A stretch of DNA of 64,000 nucleotides from Phymatolithon calcareum. Lineage: Eukaryota; Rhodophyta; Florideophyceae; Hapalidiales. Below are positions 1-11,500 of the stretch, piece by piece (position 1 is the first letter of the stretch; each line of letters begins with the position of its first letter). The stretch spans positions 1,178,001 to 1,242,000 of the forward strand of contig OZ345373.1 in the NCBI GenBank assembly GCA_977006965.1, given 5' to 3'. The notes beneath the pieces were generated by a model. The model ran no database searches. It saw only the letters and a list, made by a program, of their open reading frames with translations, and was not told the origin of the DNA. The translations under genes and the position numbers were made by a program.

Positions 1-1
1 C

Positions 2-766
2 GTTGCATCTGACAGTGCCACGGTGAGTTGGGTCACCGCCGCTCCGCGAACCGCCTACATCCTGGACTACAATCGGGGCGATGTGCATTCACGGCGCGTG
101 ACCGCGCTTCCCCGAGTAAAGCTTCGTAACTTGACACCGGGCGCAGAATATGCGATTCGCGTCCGCTCAGTGGCCTCCGGGGCCGAACTCGCTGTTGGGA
201 ATTTGACCACAAAAATGTGCACGAAACCTGCCAGCGTTGTCGAGAAAGAGGATGTTCCGCAACTGCCTCTAACAGAACTTTCAAGACTTGACATGCGCGT
301 CGGACGCATCCTGAGCGTTGAACGTCATCCGGACGCAGACTCCCTGTACGTTGAGCAGGTCGATGTAGGCGAGGATGAACCGCGTGTCATTGTATCTGGA
401 CTTGTGCAATATTGCACACCTGAGGAACTCACCGGACGACGCGTCGTCGTTCTATGTAACCTGAAGCCGAGGGCTATGCGCGGAGTCGTGAGTCATGGAA
501 TGCTAATGTGCGCGTCTAACGATGACAAGTCTGCGGTTGACCCGCTTCTCCCGCATGAAGATGCGAGTATTGGCGAACTTATCACTTTTGATGGTCATCA
601 GCCAAGTCCGATAGAGCCGGGGAATAGGGCTTCAAAAGCTTTTGATCGTGTGGCGGATTTCCTCACCACTAATAGTGAAGGCGTCGCACAATTTAAGGAT
701 ATCCAGTTCAAAACCTCGACTGGACCGTGTGTCTCACCGAGAAAATTGGTCGGACCTGTATCGTAA
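2..766 (+). CDS. FN3 + EMAPII-like tRNA-binding domain protein, 3' part
   Basis: Open from the window edge in frame 2, so the 5' end lies outside; 254 residues are visible. Residues 1-66 look like the end of a fibronectin type III domain (ATVSW near the start, then VKLRNLTPGAEYAIRVRS). After a short linker, residues ~90-195 are an OB-fold tRNA-binding domain of the EMAPII/Arc1p/MetRS-C type: LDMRVGRILSVERHPDADSL, then CNLKPRAMRGVVSHGMLMCA. The last ~55 residues match the extra C-terminal half typical of AIMP1/EMAPII and TyrRS C-domains (VADFLTTNSEGVAQFKD). By family knowledge such modules bind the tRNA elbow and assist aminoacyl-tRNA synthetases. No intron is seen in this part. Whether the N-terminus is a synthetase or an FN3 scaffold cannot be told. 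Confidence 0.85.
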   Translation, partial: VASDSATVSWVTAAPRTAYILDYNRGDVHSRRVTALPRVKLRNLTPGAEYAIRVRSVASGAELAVGNLTTKMCTKPASVVEKEDVPQLPLTELSRLDMRVGRILSVERHPDADSLYVEQVDVGEDEPRVIVSGLVQYCTPEELTGRRVVVLCNLKPRAMRGVVSHGMLMCASNDDKSAVDPLLPHEDASIGELITFDGHQPSPIEPGNRASKAFDRVADFLTTNSEGVAQFKDIQFKTSTGPCVSPRKLVGPVS

Positions 767-1348
767 GTAGTCTGAATGAGTGCTGGAGGTATAGTGTGTG
801 AGTTTGTTATCAGTGATTCTTTTGTCGCCAGGCAGAGAAAATGGTACTTTTATCTCCACATTGGGGTAGCAGTTTTTGCGATTTGCAGCCAAATTGTCAT
901 CCCCAAACAGCGATATTGGCTTCTATCTTGCCCATTGGATGGTCGAAAACCACGTCCTCAAACAATACAATGGATTGCGAATTTACTCCGCTGTGCGCGA
1001 GATTTGCCACAAAAAAACAATTGGGATAAGAGCCGCAATAAACCTGTGCATGTCTCTACGTGTCCTTCTGCGCCATGGTTTCGAAATTATCACAATGATT
1101 TTCTATAGTTCGCAAATATGCCGCAAGGAGCAATTATCATGTTTTTCAGTAGGTACAGAACTTTACTACTGTAGTGCCGTCGACAACCAAGTCTGTTCGA
1201 TGACGCAGCATTACTGAGGTATATGGTTCGAGTCTTATTCTGGATCCAGATATGTGATGTGTGTGACGACGTCGGCATTATCCGTGAAGACGACATGCGA
1301 CGGCGCAAAAGCCCCAGTGCCAGGGAACACCCAGCCAGTAGAGTAGTT
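767..1348. other. Intergenic, no gene recognised
   Basis: Only short overlapping reading frames without family features. The region separates the tRNA-binding gene (plus) from the 3' end of the decayed minus-strand coding region. I see no repeat or transposon end here. Confidence 0.5.
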
Positions 1349-2208
1349 GAGCTACTCGCCTATGACATCCAAGAAGTTCCTCCCTGACCTCTTCAATGCC
1401 GCCGTCAGCTTCCCGACAAGCTTCTCAATCGTGGCGTTAACATCCTTTGGCAGCGAGCCGACGGCGCCCTCGAGGCCCACGTGGTGCAAGTTGAGCTCCG
1501 TGGAGTCGTTAGTGAAGCTCGTCTTATGCGTCGCGACCAGTTTGCTGTTGGACGTTACGCCCAGCGTGAAGTCGGTGACATTAAGCAGGTTCACCCAGTT
1601 CTCGCCCGCCAGATCGCGGTAGTTGATGCCAACCTCGTGATGGAATTCGATGTACACCAATGCGTGAACGGTGAGGCGCAGGATGTTGCCCGACACTTCC
1701 CTGTATCACCATGCTGAACGTTAAATAGAAGTACGCCAGTTTGGATGCACTGTGAGTGGAGTCCGTCGATGGGTGCGAATAGGAATATGTCGCTACTTTC
1801 ATAAGCGCTGGAGCCGTCGACAGATGATCTGTCGACAGCTCCGGCACGGCGGTCCCGTGAACTTCGGACCGGAACTGTAAATCGCATATTTGTACTCCCA
1901 GTGAATGGTCTAGCCCGAGTGTCACAGGGCTACCTGAATCCCGATCCACAGTGACGAAACGTCGATGTTAATCAGCGACTGGAACCAGTCGAGAAATGCG
2001 CCGCGACGTACCGACATGATGCCAGAGATCGACTGCAGGTCCGACGGGTTGACCCAGTTCCAGGGGAAAAGCACCGCCGTCGGCGGTGTCTTCATCACTG
2101 TGCCGATGTATATGAGGATGGCCAGTTGCTGTTGCGTGGGGGTTGGGTTGTCGGGCACCTTGTCGTCGTCCAGGAACGCATGCGTCTCAGGCGATTGCGA
2201 CCGGAGCT

Positions 2209-2688
2209 GAAGTGTCCCGGTCACATCAAGCGGTACCTCTCACCATGGAAGCGGCACGATCCATTATCAAACCGCCTTGTAGAAGCAAACCAGTTACCAT
2301 CCGGACACTCCCGGAAGACCTACACATCTCACATAGACGGGCTGAGGTAATACTCCACCAGCTCATAACTAATTGCTGTCCAATCGTCGCCAGCTTTCAC
2401 CATGGACATAACGAGAATGAGCCACTTCCTCACGACCCAATGTGCAAGAAATGCCCGTATGGTGTGAAGGAAACTGTGGAACATATGATCCTGCATTGTT
2501 CGGGTCGGGCTGTTAGTCGACGGAAATTCATCGGCAGAGTTCGGAGCAAAACGGTAGAAGATCTGTGCAGAGAGAAACCCGTAGCGATAATCCAATATTT
2601 GAACGAAGAGAACTTGCTCGAGAGCAAGTTTAGGCGTTAACTTAAAAATTGACGTCATCTGCAATAAAAAAAGAAAGAAGTGTCCCGG
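2209..2688 (+). mobile_element. 5'-truncated LINE (non-LTR retrotransposon)
   Basis: A 12-bp direct repeat, GAAGTGTCCCGG, lies at 2209-2220 and 2677-2688. Between them, the insert (2221-2676) ends in an A-rich tail (aataaaaaaagaaa). This is the signature of target-primed reverse transcription with 5' truncation. Removing the insert and one repeat restores a continuous minus-strand reading frame, confirming the boundaries. Confidence 0.85.
2221..2640 (+). pseudogene. C-terminal end of LINE ORF2
   Basis: Open for 140 codons from the truncation point to TAA. Near residue 80 it has CKKCPYGVKETVEHMILHC, a C-x2-C...H-x4-C zinc knuckle of the kind that closes the ORF2 of many LINE clades (I, R1, Jockey, Tad). 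The endonuclease, reverse transcriptase and any RNase H domain are missing because of truncation. No start codon of its own is expected. Confidence 0.75.
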
Positions 2689-3969
2689 GGTCAGACCAGT
2701 TCATCTGACACGAGTACGACAGCACAGGGTCTCCCAGGGCCCTAAGCTGATCGAAATAAGCTAAAACAAAGATCCGCTGTACCACAAGCCATAGGGGCGA
2801 CGAATGGAGGATGCCAACAATTGTAGGCACGGTCAGCAATAATGCCGAGTCGAGCAGCAGGAGCAAATATTGAATGCTGAAGTTGTCTTCACCGAAGAAG
2901 TGCTGGAGGTCTATGATGCGTTGCTTCACACACGGCGTCAGCCCAGATGCGTTGCGGTCGGTCGTGCTCGTGTTGAGCGAAACGTGGGCATTAAAGTAGA
3001 ACATCGGCACCCCGTTTTTGAGCTGCGATTTGTGTACTACGTTTGGTGACGGCGGCGGCCCGTACTGAAAGTCGACCACGTCGAATTCGATGCACATTAG
3101 GTTGCAGATGACCGGAGTATTGGTGCCTTGCGACAGTGCCACAATGTCGGGCAGGGAGGTGATGGGCACGCCGGGCGGCAGCTTGATCTACGCTCTGAAA
3201 GCGCTGGCGAATCGTGCCCGCGCGAGGTTGATGACGTCCTGGGTGGTGCTTGGAGCTCCAGCAAGCAAAGAAAACGGGTCGGAGCCGTTAGCATTGGACA
3301 ATAGGTCGTCCTTGGAGACGGGCACGATGCTGCTGTCAGAAGAGTATACGCAACAATCGGTGATAGTGGCTGCGCCACTTTCGCCAGGAACTGCTTCATG
3401 ACGGAGTTGACCCTCGCAAGACTTCGAACTTGGGGTGCGACAAATAGCTTGACGCGCCGCTGGGCCTCTTGCCGTCGGCCAGCGAAAGCGGAACACGATC
3501 CCTCATTTGGTTTGTTTTGTTATTGGAGACGCGCTCGGCCTGCTGTCGATTGAGGTGGTCAAGCGAACGAGGTGCACACACGGCGGGAGGGAGTTGAAGT
3601 GATCTTCTTATAAAATACGAAACATTTATAAGCCATGGTGTCGGTCGACAAATGTATTTGTGATGACCATTCCACTTGCACCGGTCTTTACTTTGGGTCG
3701 AACAAATGGCAGAAAGAGTCGCATGAACAGAGAACATATATTGGCACATTGAGCATCCCGGGAAGAACCTGATTCTACAACACTGCGATGCAAGTCTACC
3801 GTAATAAAAAAGGGGAGGAGCGCAACTGTATCATACAGTACCTACGAGTTTACATCTGGCGCGTCGCGCTTGGCGTTCATTGAGGGCGCGAGTCACAAGG
3901 CCGTTTCCTTGACAAACATGGCATCGACTGCCTCGTTCACCAATTAGCCTCCGAAGATGTGAGCATACT

Positions 3970-4323
3970 TTAGGTGGAGAAGCGACGATTGCTCCCTTCG
4001 CTTTGAACTGCCTGAAAATCAAAGTTGGTCAACGCGCCGGGATCCACCACTTCGTCCATCAATTCACCGTTGATGTTGGTCAGGGAATGTGGATCCACGT
4101 AGCCGAGATTAGTGTCTTCGATCTTAATGTACGAGCTGGGTGTGTGCTTCACGCCGACGACATCGCCGACAAGCTCTTGTTTGACGATTCTTACTTCGTC
4201 GCCGTTTCTTGTTTTGGTGACCTTGGGTGAAATTGGTATCTGGGATCGGGCCGAGCAAGCTTGACGCGTGCACCAAATAATTTGAGCAGCATCAGTGGAT
4301 CGTTTAATTTTCGATCTGCCCAT
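3970..4323 (-). pseudogene. Unrecognised ORF, possible structural-protein N-terminus
   Basis: A 117-codon minus-strand frame starts at an ATG at 4323 with a basic N-terminus (MGRSKIKRS) followed by VRIVKQELVGDVV. A basic arm followed by a hydrophobic 'ELVGDV' block is reminiscent of jelly-roll coat proteins of some positive-strand RNA viruses, but this is weak resemblance, not identification. It lies upstream in the same orientation as the decayed region at 1352-3749 and may be its 5' part. Confidence 0.3.
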
Positions 4324-4395
4324 GGCAATTGCATACCACGGCCATGATATTTGCAGAGCCCTCCGCGAGCAGTCAGTCAGGTCGTGCGTGTGGGT

Positions 4396-4665
4396 TTACA
4401 TGGTGTAAAGCATGGTCTGTTTTTCGAGCAACGTGCCGTGCCGGAAATACAAATCCCAAGCCCCTGAGAAATTTTGGTTGTTGCTGGACTGCTCCAACGC
4501 GCCAACAGAGTGCGTATCATCGAAAACTAGATTGTTGAAGATCTTCGCGACGACAGCCGATTTGACCTTCGGGAGCAGTTGCAAAACGCTGTGCTTGCGC
4601 TCCAATAGGACCATGTCAATGACAAGTCCGTTCTTGACGCACAGGGTGCCGAAATTTTCATCCAC
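4396..4665 (-). pseudogene. Unrecognised minus-strand ORF fragment
   Basis: An 89-codon frame in the same orientation as the two decayed pieces downstream. It has no motif I recognise. Upstream (4666-4744) the same strand stays partly open in other frames. It may be part of the same broken gene or an unrelated one. Confidence 0.25.
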
Positions 4666-4744
4666 AACTCGCGCATACGTGCCTCTATCACCATATTCAA
4701 TGATTGTTGAGACAAGATTTACGCCCGCATTGTGTTGTCTTTAA

Positions 4745-5178
4745 CTGTGGCGTCATATCACAAGTCTGGCGCGTGCGGACTTATCGATCGGTCGTCATGG
4801 TGAAAAGTTTCAGGCGTGTTTCATTGACTTTCCCATCAAGCAATGTGGGCGATTTGCGGCGTGGCAGTGACCGCAGGTGAGGCGCGTGCGGGTTTGAACT
4901 TGCGACAAGCGAGAAATGAAACAACTGTGAATATCGCGGGGTTATAGAAGTGAAGAAGAAGAAAGTAGATTTTTATTTAAAAGTTACCAGGGCATCTGCT
5001 GACGCTTTGGGCAACTTTTTGAGAGCCAAGAAAATTTGGCTTGATTCTGTCCTAGGCAGGGTTTCGTAGTGGGTGTTCCACAGTTCGGTGGTGTACAAAA
5101 ACTCACCTCTGGTCCCCTGAGGGGCCGAGAAGCGAAGTGAGAGCCGAGCGAGAAGATCATCCTGGAGCTGGTGCGGTA
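4745..5178. other. No gene recognised; left flank of gypsy element
   Basis: No convincing coding region. The last bases, GGTA at 5175-5178, are the left copy of the gypsy target duplication. The final 33 bases before the LTR read in frame, on the plus strand, into the sequence right of the element (see 16848-17022). Confidence 0.4.
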
Positions 5179-5527
5179 TGTAATCACTGGGAGTGAAAAG
5201 ATAAGGGTTGGAGTTTATCTTGAAAAGGGGTCATGTCTCTGTGATGCGATGCCTCTGTCTAAGATGCGATCAGAATCGCCGCTTTAATAAGGCGGGGGCG
5301 AGCGATTGCACACTCTGCAAAAAGGGGGGGCACTAACCGACGCTAGACTAATATTACGTTGAGTGTTAGTCTACGTCTGCGATAAATCCGTTTGTTCCTC
5401 TTGGAAGAGTCGTTCACAATACTGTGTTGTCAGTGTCGGTGGATAGATCACAAGGAGCCGTTATAGAGCTCCTAGGTCGATGGTGATAATGTTGTTCATT
5501 ACACCCCTGCAATATTGCGTGTCTACA
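5179..5527 (-). repeat. 3' LTR of gypsy element (349 bp)
   Basis: On the minus strand it starts TGTAGACACGCAATATTGC and ends CAGTGATTACA. Same length and ends as the inverted solo LTR at 14738-15086. Confidence 0.9.
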
Positions 5528-5552
5528 GGGCCCCATACACTCTAAGAGTGTA

Positions 5553-7991
5553 TTAATCATTGATTCGCAATGCTTGCTTAGCCTTCTTCACCAGATTTTT
5601 CTTGCGTGTGTTGGACAAAAATGCTGCGAGCTCGTCCGGCACATCTTCATGAAGTTCTTCGATCTTGTGCCACGTCCAATCGCTTTTTTCCGGCAAGCCT
5701 GACCACTGAACTTGAACGAAGATTCCATCTGATGCTTCTCCTATATCTACGAGTTTTTCGATCATCTCGTACTTAGTCTCAGAGTGTTCTGCTTGTTTCG
5801 TCAGCTCATTGCTTGCCTTTTTTCCGTCAACATCAGCACGGTACAATTTCATTCTGCTGGCATGGATCCGATCCGTTTTCCCATCCACTATGCTTGTCAC
5901 ATCGTAGACCAATTCGCTGACAATTGTAGTCACTCGCTTAGGACCGATCCATTTGAACTGCAGTTTGTGCTTCTTCTTCTTGCCGTCCGGAAAACGTACA
6001 ACCACAAAATCACCTAATTGAAATTGGTGATTCACGATGTTCGTGTTTTTGTTGTGCTGCTTGATTTGCTTCAACCGATTCTTGCTGACTTTTTCCGCGA
6101 CGTCTTTGTGCATATTCTCGATTGAAGACTGCAGTGTGTTAATCTCCAGTAATTGCATAGCCCTTGCCTTTTCAATGCTTCTCATCTTCCCATCATATGC
6201 CTCAGAGTCAATGACTAGTTGTGTGCGCGTTGGCTTGATACCAGTCATGACTTGAAGCGGACTTCTGTATGTTCCATCAGTGTTGGAACCCAGCCTCTTG
6301 AGGGGACATTCGTTGATAATTGTCATCAACATGCCTGTCACCGCAGTCCAATCCTGGGGCACGAGTTTCAATTCGGACAAAAGAGCGTTGCAGGCAGCAA
6401 GCACAGTTCGCATTACTCTTTCCACGGTTCTGTTCACCCACGGCTAGTATGCTACCGTGAATGAGTGTCTAATTTTGTGAATATCGACGAGATTTTCCAC
6501 CACAGCGTTCTTGAAATGAGATCCTTGGTCGGATACCCAGTTGTTCATAACAGTGAATGTGCGCATCCACCGTGCCAGTTCTTCAGCTGCTGTGTCCGCA
6601 TTTGCAGCGACGGATGGACAGAGCCATACATAGGACGACAAATCGTCCTTGATAACGAAAAGGTATTTGTGCCCGGTAGTACTTAGACCCATATACAAAA
6701 ACTAGAAATGTATAACTTCGTTGGGCTCATTTCCGTGTAATACCGATGAAAGTGGGTGTGGGGTCTTGGTGCCGCTTTTCGATATGATGCAGTGAATGCA
6801 CTTCTTCACGAACTCCTTGCAATCATTGACAATTGAGCTCCACCAACTTCTATTTCAAAACGCTGCTTCTTGAGTCGAATCCTCTGTGTCCACCAGCACC
6901 GCAATGTGCTGCAGTCAGAAGTTTAAGCTGGAGTTAGATTGATTCATCTGGGATCCAAACTTGTTTGCTTAGATAGTACAGGTCCCCTTCCTTCTTTGCC
7001 GCTTTTGCCGGCCTCGATTTTTCAAGTTTGTTCTGTTCTGCGATCATCAGTTGTGTTGTTGGCCACACAAAATCTTCGCTGAAAGGTGATTCCACGATTT
7101 CGTTTTCCATCGATGTTTCAGAAGCCCTGCGACTCATGACTTTCTTGCCTCTGTACCCGGACAGCCACCGTGACATAATATGGGGCATAACGTTCCGCTC
7201 GCCTTCCACATGATCAATTGTGTACGAGAACGCCGATAAGTAAATGGCCCATCTTTGAACTTTGCTGATCACGTGGCTGCCGATCGTTGGTACCATTGCC
7301 ATTGGAGGAAATGCAAATAGCAGGTTTCTATGATCAGTGTATAGGTGGATGTTTGCTTCCATTGCGAGCATGTAGTCGAGCTTCCGGAAACACTTCAAAA
7401 TGGCATAGGCTTCCTTCTTGAATGTGCTCCATCGTTCTTGTGCTCTCTTGAAAGATGAACTAAGAAATGCCAACGGCTCATGCTTTTGCTGCATTATGTC
7501 CTTGGTCAGTTCACTCTCATTACATTGCGTGACCACGACAGCCCAATGAGCATCCGAGGCGTCTGTAAATATACAGATCGCTTTGCCATAGTCTCGATGC
7601 GATAGCTTTACCGCATTTCGAAGAGTTTCTTGCAACGACTTGAATGAATGTTCGTGCTCTGATCCCCATCCGAGGCTGTCCAACGAAAATTTTTGAATCG
7701 CTTTCTTCTTTCGCGACCCCGCTTTGTCGTACGCAGTTTCCAGAATGCTTCGGAGCGCTTCACTTCGATGTGCAAAATCAGGTATACAAGAAGCCATCCA
7801 CTGGACGCAGTGTAAGTATTGGCATAGCTCTGCTGCATTTTCGGGCATATGTAGCTCCTTGAGGCCACTGAGTCGCCGGGGATCACATTGTATCCCATGT
7901 TCATCAATCATTCGACCACACCAACGTACTTGTTTGGTGAATAGCACAGACTTCCTTGCGCTGATTTTGAGTTGTCTCTCTTCGCAATCTT
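5553..7991 (-). pseudogene. gypsy pol: RNase H, integrase, chromodomain
   Basis: RT end and RNase H occupy 7947-6934 (FSYTIDHVEGERNVMPHIMS; DHRNLLFAF). A degenerate link (6933-6699) keeps the integrase zinc finger as AHCGAGGHRG and CKEFVKKCIHC. The integrase core runs 6698-5553: VSDQGSHFKN carries the second Asp and NRTVERVMR the Glu. A TAG at about 6440 interrupts it where relatives have Cys or Ser before PW. The C-terminal part (about 5790-5610) is a chromodomain (VQVQWSGLPEKSDWTWHKIEEL), which in chromoviruses directs integration to marked chromatin. A one-base deletion near 7960 shifts frame between RT and KISARKSVLFTKQ. Confidence 0.85.
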
Positions 7992-7996
7992 GAGAC

Positions 7997-8504
7997 TGTT
8001 GGATGGAGGTTTGGTTGTTGATGGTTGAGATTGTTGAGGTGATTGAGATGGTTGAGGTGGTTGAGATGGTTGAGATGGTTGAGATGGTTGAGATGGTTGA
8101 GATGGTTGAGATGGTTGAGATGGTTGAGATGGTTGAGATGGTTGAGATGGTTGGGTTGGTTGTGAGATGTTCCTTGGTTTATTGAGTCGGGGCATCAGAT
8201 CCGGGTCTTATATAGGCCTCAGATTGAGGTATGATAAGACTTCTGATGCTCATTGCACTACTAACTGTGATTGAATCAATCAACTAAAAGATTGAAATGT
8301 CGACTTTGATTGATTCAATCAACAAAATGATTGAATTACTGACAATAACAAGATCAATCAAGAAATTGATTGAACTACTACATTGTCAGTAAATATGAAA
8401 AAACATGGATTGATTCTATCATAACATATTAGAAATAGCTAGTGACTTATGATATAGGATAATGTGTACTGCGACAAGAGATCCAAGCAGTCACATTTCC
8501 AACA
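7997..8504 (-). repeat. 3' LTR of copia-B element (508 bp)
   Basis: Minus-strand start TGTTGGAAATGTGACTGCTTGG, end CATCCAACA. Contains TTGATTGA-type palindromes (8260-8400), a TATATA box near 8210, AATAAA near 8175 and a 9-bp minisatellite (unit GGTTGAGAT on the plus strand) at about 8030-8160. It is 45 bp longer than its partner, as expected for five more 9-bp units. Confidence 0.9.
8026..8162. repeat. 9-bp minisatellite (GGTTGAGAT)n in LTR
   Basis: Tandem 9-bp units with scattered single-base variants near the 3' end of the copia-B LTR (R/U5 side). The same array is shorter at 13327-13415 and degenerate at 32762-32800 and 44345-44425. Because the unit is a multiple of three it is open in several frames and encodes apparent PSQ or VEM repeats, which are not real proteins. 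Confidence 0.9.
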
Positions 8505-8525
8505 CTCCCCCTCGATCGAAGAAGC

Positions 8526-11500
8526 TTACGAACGTGCAGGATGCAATCCCATCTTTTTCGCGAACTCGGATACCTTGATTCGACTTAGGGGTTTCGTAAG
8601 TGCATCAGCGACCATGAACTCCGTCGGACAGTACTTGAATTCCACTTTCTCGGTTGCCACAGGTTCGCGAACATAGTGATATTGAATATCAATATGTTTG
8701 TTTCGTTGGGTAATTGCCTCGTTCTGAGTGGATGATATAGCCCCTTGGTTGTCCGAGAAGATGAGCATGCGAGATGGCTTGTTGAAACCAAGTATGTCGG
8801 AAATCAATCGCGAAAGCCAGACTGCTTCTTTTGCGGCGGCACATGCAGCAATGTATTCAGCCTCACATGACGATGTCGCGACAATGGTTTGCTTCTTGGA
8901 TCGCCAGCTAATTGCTCCTCCTGCAAGCATGAAGACGTATCCACTTGTTGACTTGCGAGTTTCTTGACAGCCTGCCCAGTCGGAGTCGCTATACCCCACT
9001 GGAGTCAAACTTCTGTCTTTGCCGAATAGAATCCCATGATCACGAGTTCCGGCAATGTACCGTAAAACACGCTTAACAGCCATCCAATGGATTTGCAGTG
9101 GATTCTCGCAAAAGGAGGAGAGTTTTCCGACAGCATCCGAGATATCCGGCCGACTTCCAACCATCAGATACATGACGCTTCCAATTGCAGGTCGATACGG
9201 AACCTCAGATGAAACAGAATCTGTGATGTCGAGTTCATGCACGGTACTGGTTTTCTTGTACGGTTCCATCGGCGTTGGTACCGGTTTCGAATTTTCCAAG
9301 TTAAACTGCTTCAAAACGGTTTCCGCGTACGACTTCTGCGATAGGTGTAATGTTCGGAGATCGCGATCCCGACGGATCTCCAATCCGAGGAATACACTAG
9401 CGTTTCCAAGATACTTCATCTCGAATCGCCGGTTAAGCTCCCCCTTCATCCAAGCAATTGCAACATTGTCGTTGCCAGCAATGAGCAAGTCATCGACGTA
9501 CAATGCAATGATCATAATGCTCTTGGATGTGTGCCGAACATAAAGACACGGGTCATTCGGACTGCTTGTAAATCCGAGTTCATTGATTAAGAAATCATCA
9601 ATCTTAGCATGCCATTGTCGGGGAGCTTGTTTTATCCCGTAGAGTGCCTTCAACAGCTTACACACGAGGTCAGGACGCTTTGGATCGCGAAATCCGGCGG
9701 GAACGTCCATGTAGATATCTTCGTCCAAGTCTCCATGTAGGAATGCAGTGACGACATCCATTTGGACAAGTTCGAGATCATGAACTGCCACCGTGGCGAG
9801 AAGAATCCGAATTGATGTGAACTTCACGACCGGGGCATATGTTTCGCCGTAATCCACTCCGTGCACCTGTCGGAACCCTTTCGCGACAATGCGAGCTTTC
9901 GGGCCAGTGTCTTTGACTTTGAACACGTATTTGCATGGGAGAACGTTCATACCGGATTCGCGAGGTACTAATGTCCAAGTCTTGTTGCGCATGAGAGATG
10001 AGTGTTCTTTCTCAATCGCAGGGGACCAATAGTCAATGTTGTCTTTCGACGTGGCGCTTCTGAAAGTCTGCGGAACTTCTTGAGAAGACAAAGAAGTTTC
10101 AGTTGCAAAGTTGGCTGATTCGAGAACCAACATGGCTGTATGCGGGCCAGTATTCCAGAAATCACTTGGTGGCTTTGACACACGGGTGGATCGACGAAGT
10201 ATGGGTTTCGCGACTAACTCAGGAGGTGCGTCAGCATTAGAAGTTGAGATAGATTCTTCTTTACAGCCACTGTCCTGACCATGCCCGTTGTCCTTTGGTT
10301 CGTCCACGGTACCCTCCACTGCAACGTCCTCCGCTTTCACGGCAAGCTCACGGATGTTGGCATAGTTGGGTTTCTGCTCGACCTTGATGATCGCTGGAGG
10401 AATTTCAGTAGCTTCCTCGGTTTCAAATGCATCGTGAAAGCTTTGGTCAAACCCTGCATTTGGAAAACTGATTGGTATATTCGTTTTAGGATTCTCAGTT
10501 TCGCATGCCGATTCATCAAATATAACATCCCGAGATACGATCACCTTGCATGCATTCGGATCCCATAACTTGTATCCCTTAGATGCAAACGAGTATCCCA
10601 TCATGATCGCTTCACGAGTACGAGAGTCGAGTTTCTTGACCTTCTTTTTCGGAATCACGTACCAGCACTTTGCGCCAAATACGCGTAAGTGTTCCAAGTT
10701 TGGTGCGGCTCCCATCCATATGTGATGGGGGGTCGTGTTCGAAGGAAGTCCTCGCGACGTAACTCGATTTCGGACATACACAGCAGTTGACAGTGCTTCA
10801 GCCCAGAACTTCTTCTCGATGCCTTTGTGATGAAGCATCGAGCGCACTAAGTTGAGTAAAGTGCGGTTCATGCGCTCAGCAACCCCATTCTGTTGAGGAG
10901 TGTAAGCAACGGTGAGTTGATGGTGAATACCGTGCTCTGAAAGATATGACTTGAACTCATTTGACAGGTATTCTCCTCCGTTATCGGTCCGAATAGCTTT
11001 GAGCTTAGGTGCAGGTGAGAACTGATGTACGTTGAGGTGTTTCAGCTTTCTTCCGGTGTGTGTTTCAGCGTATTTGTGAAATTTCTGAAAGCACTCGAAG
11101 CTCTCGGACTTCTTTCGCATGGTGAAAACTGTGGTCCATTTGGAGTGATCATCGATAAACGTGATGAAATACCGAGAGCCACCTAGTGACGGGATGTCAA
11201 TTGGACCGAGAACGTCGGAATGCACGAGATCGAGAATTGCGTCCGAGCGAGAACCACTAGACTTCGGAATAGGAGCACGATGTGCTTTCCCAGCAATGCA
11301 ACCTTTGCATACATTGTCCGACGAAGACCCTGGATCGATATGCAATCCTTTTACAACCCCATGGCGTGCCATGCCGGAGATTCCAGTAGGATTGACATGC
11401 GCGAGACGCTCGTGCCATAGCTGTAAGCTTACGAGGGATGTTTCCTTGGACATGGGTTTGTTCTCCGGACGATCTAGAATGTATAGATCTTTGCGGAGTG

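Larger units (their letters stand above)
1352..3749 (-). pseudogene. Decayed large coding region of unknown identity
   Basis: Read on the minus strand, several frames continue one another: about 3749-3396, 3410-3188, a TAG near 3188, then 3185-2677, and, after removing the LINE insertion and one copy of its target duplication, 2220-1922 in the same frame (reading through DPGT into LQLRSQSPE). A further stretch follows from about 1890 to 1352 with one frame change near 1710. The pieces are rich in hydrophobic beta-strand-like segments (e.g. LLLLLDSALLLTVPTIVGIL) and end LTAALKRSGRNFLDVIGE then stop. I do not recognise the family. A capsid-like or other structural protein is one possibility, suggested only by composition and by the neighbouring piece at 3970-4323. 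At least two frame changes and one in-frame stop support decay; some frame changes could instead be introns. Confidence 0.45.

Noticed and set aside
4895-4915. GCGGGTTTGAACTTGCG, partial B-box resemblance
   Set aside because: Deviates from the consensus at key positions and has no A box at a plausible distance.
8026-8162. Array of short direct repeats, CRISPR-like at first sight
   Set aside because: Units are 9 bp with no spacers, inside an LTR of a eukaryotic retrotransposon; it is a minisatellite.
7908-8195. ORFs encoding PSQPSQ or VEMVEM repeat proteins
   Set aside because: They are translations of the 9-bp minisatellite in the LTR, open in several frames because the unit is a multiple of three.
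9055-9543. Long open frames antisense to copia pol (here and at every copia copy)
   Set aside because: They recur as mirror frames of conserved pol sequence and lack independent features.
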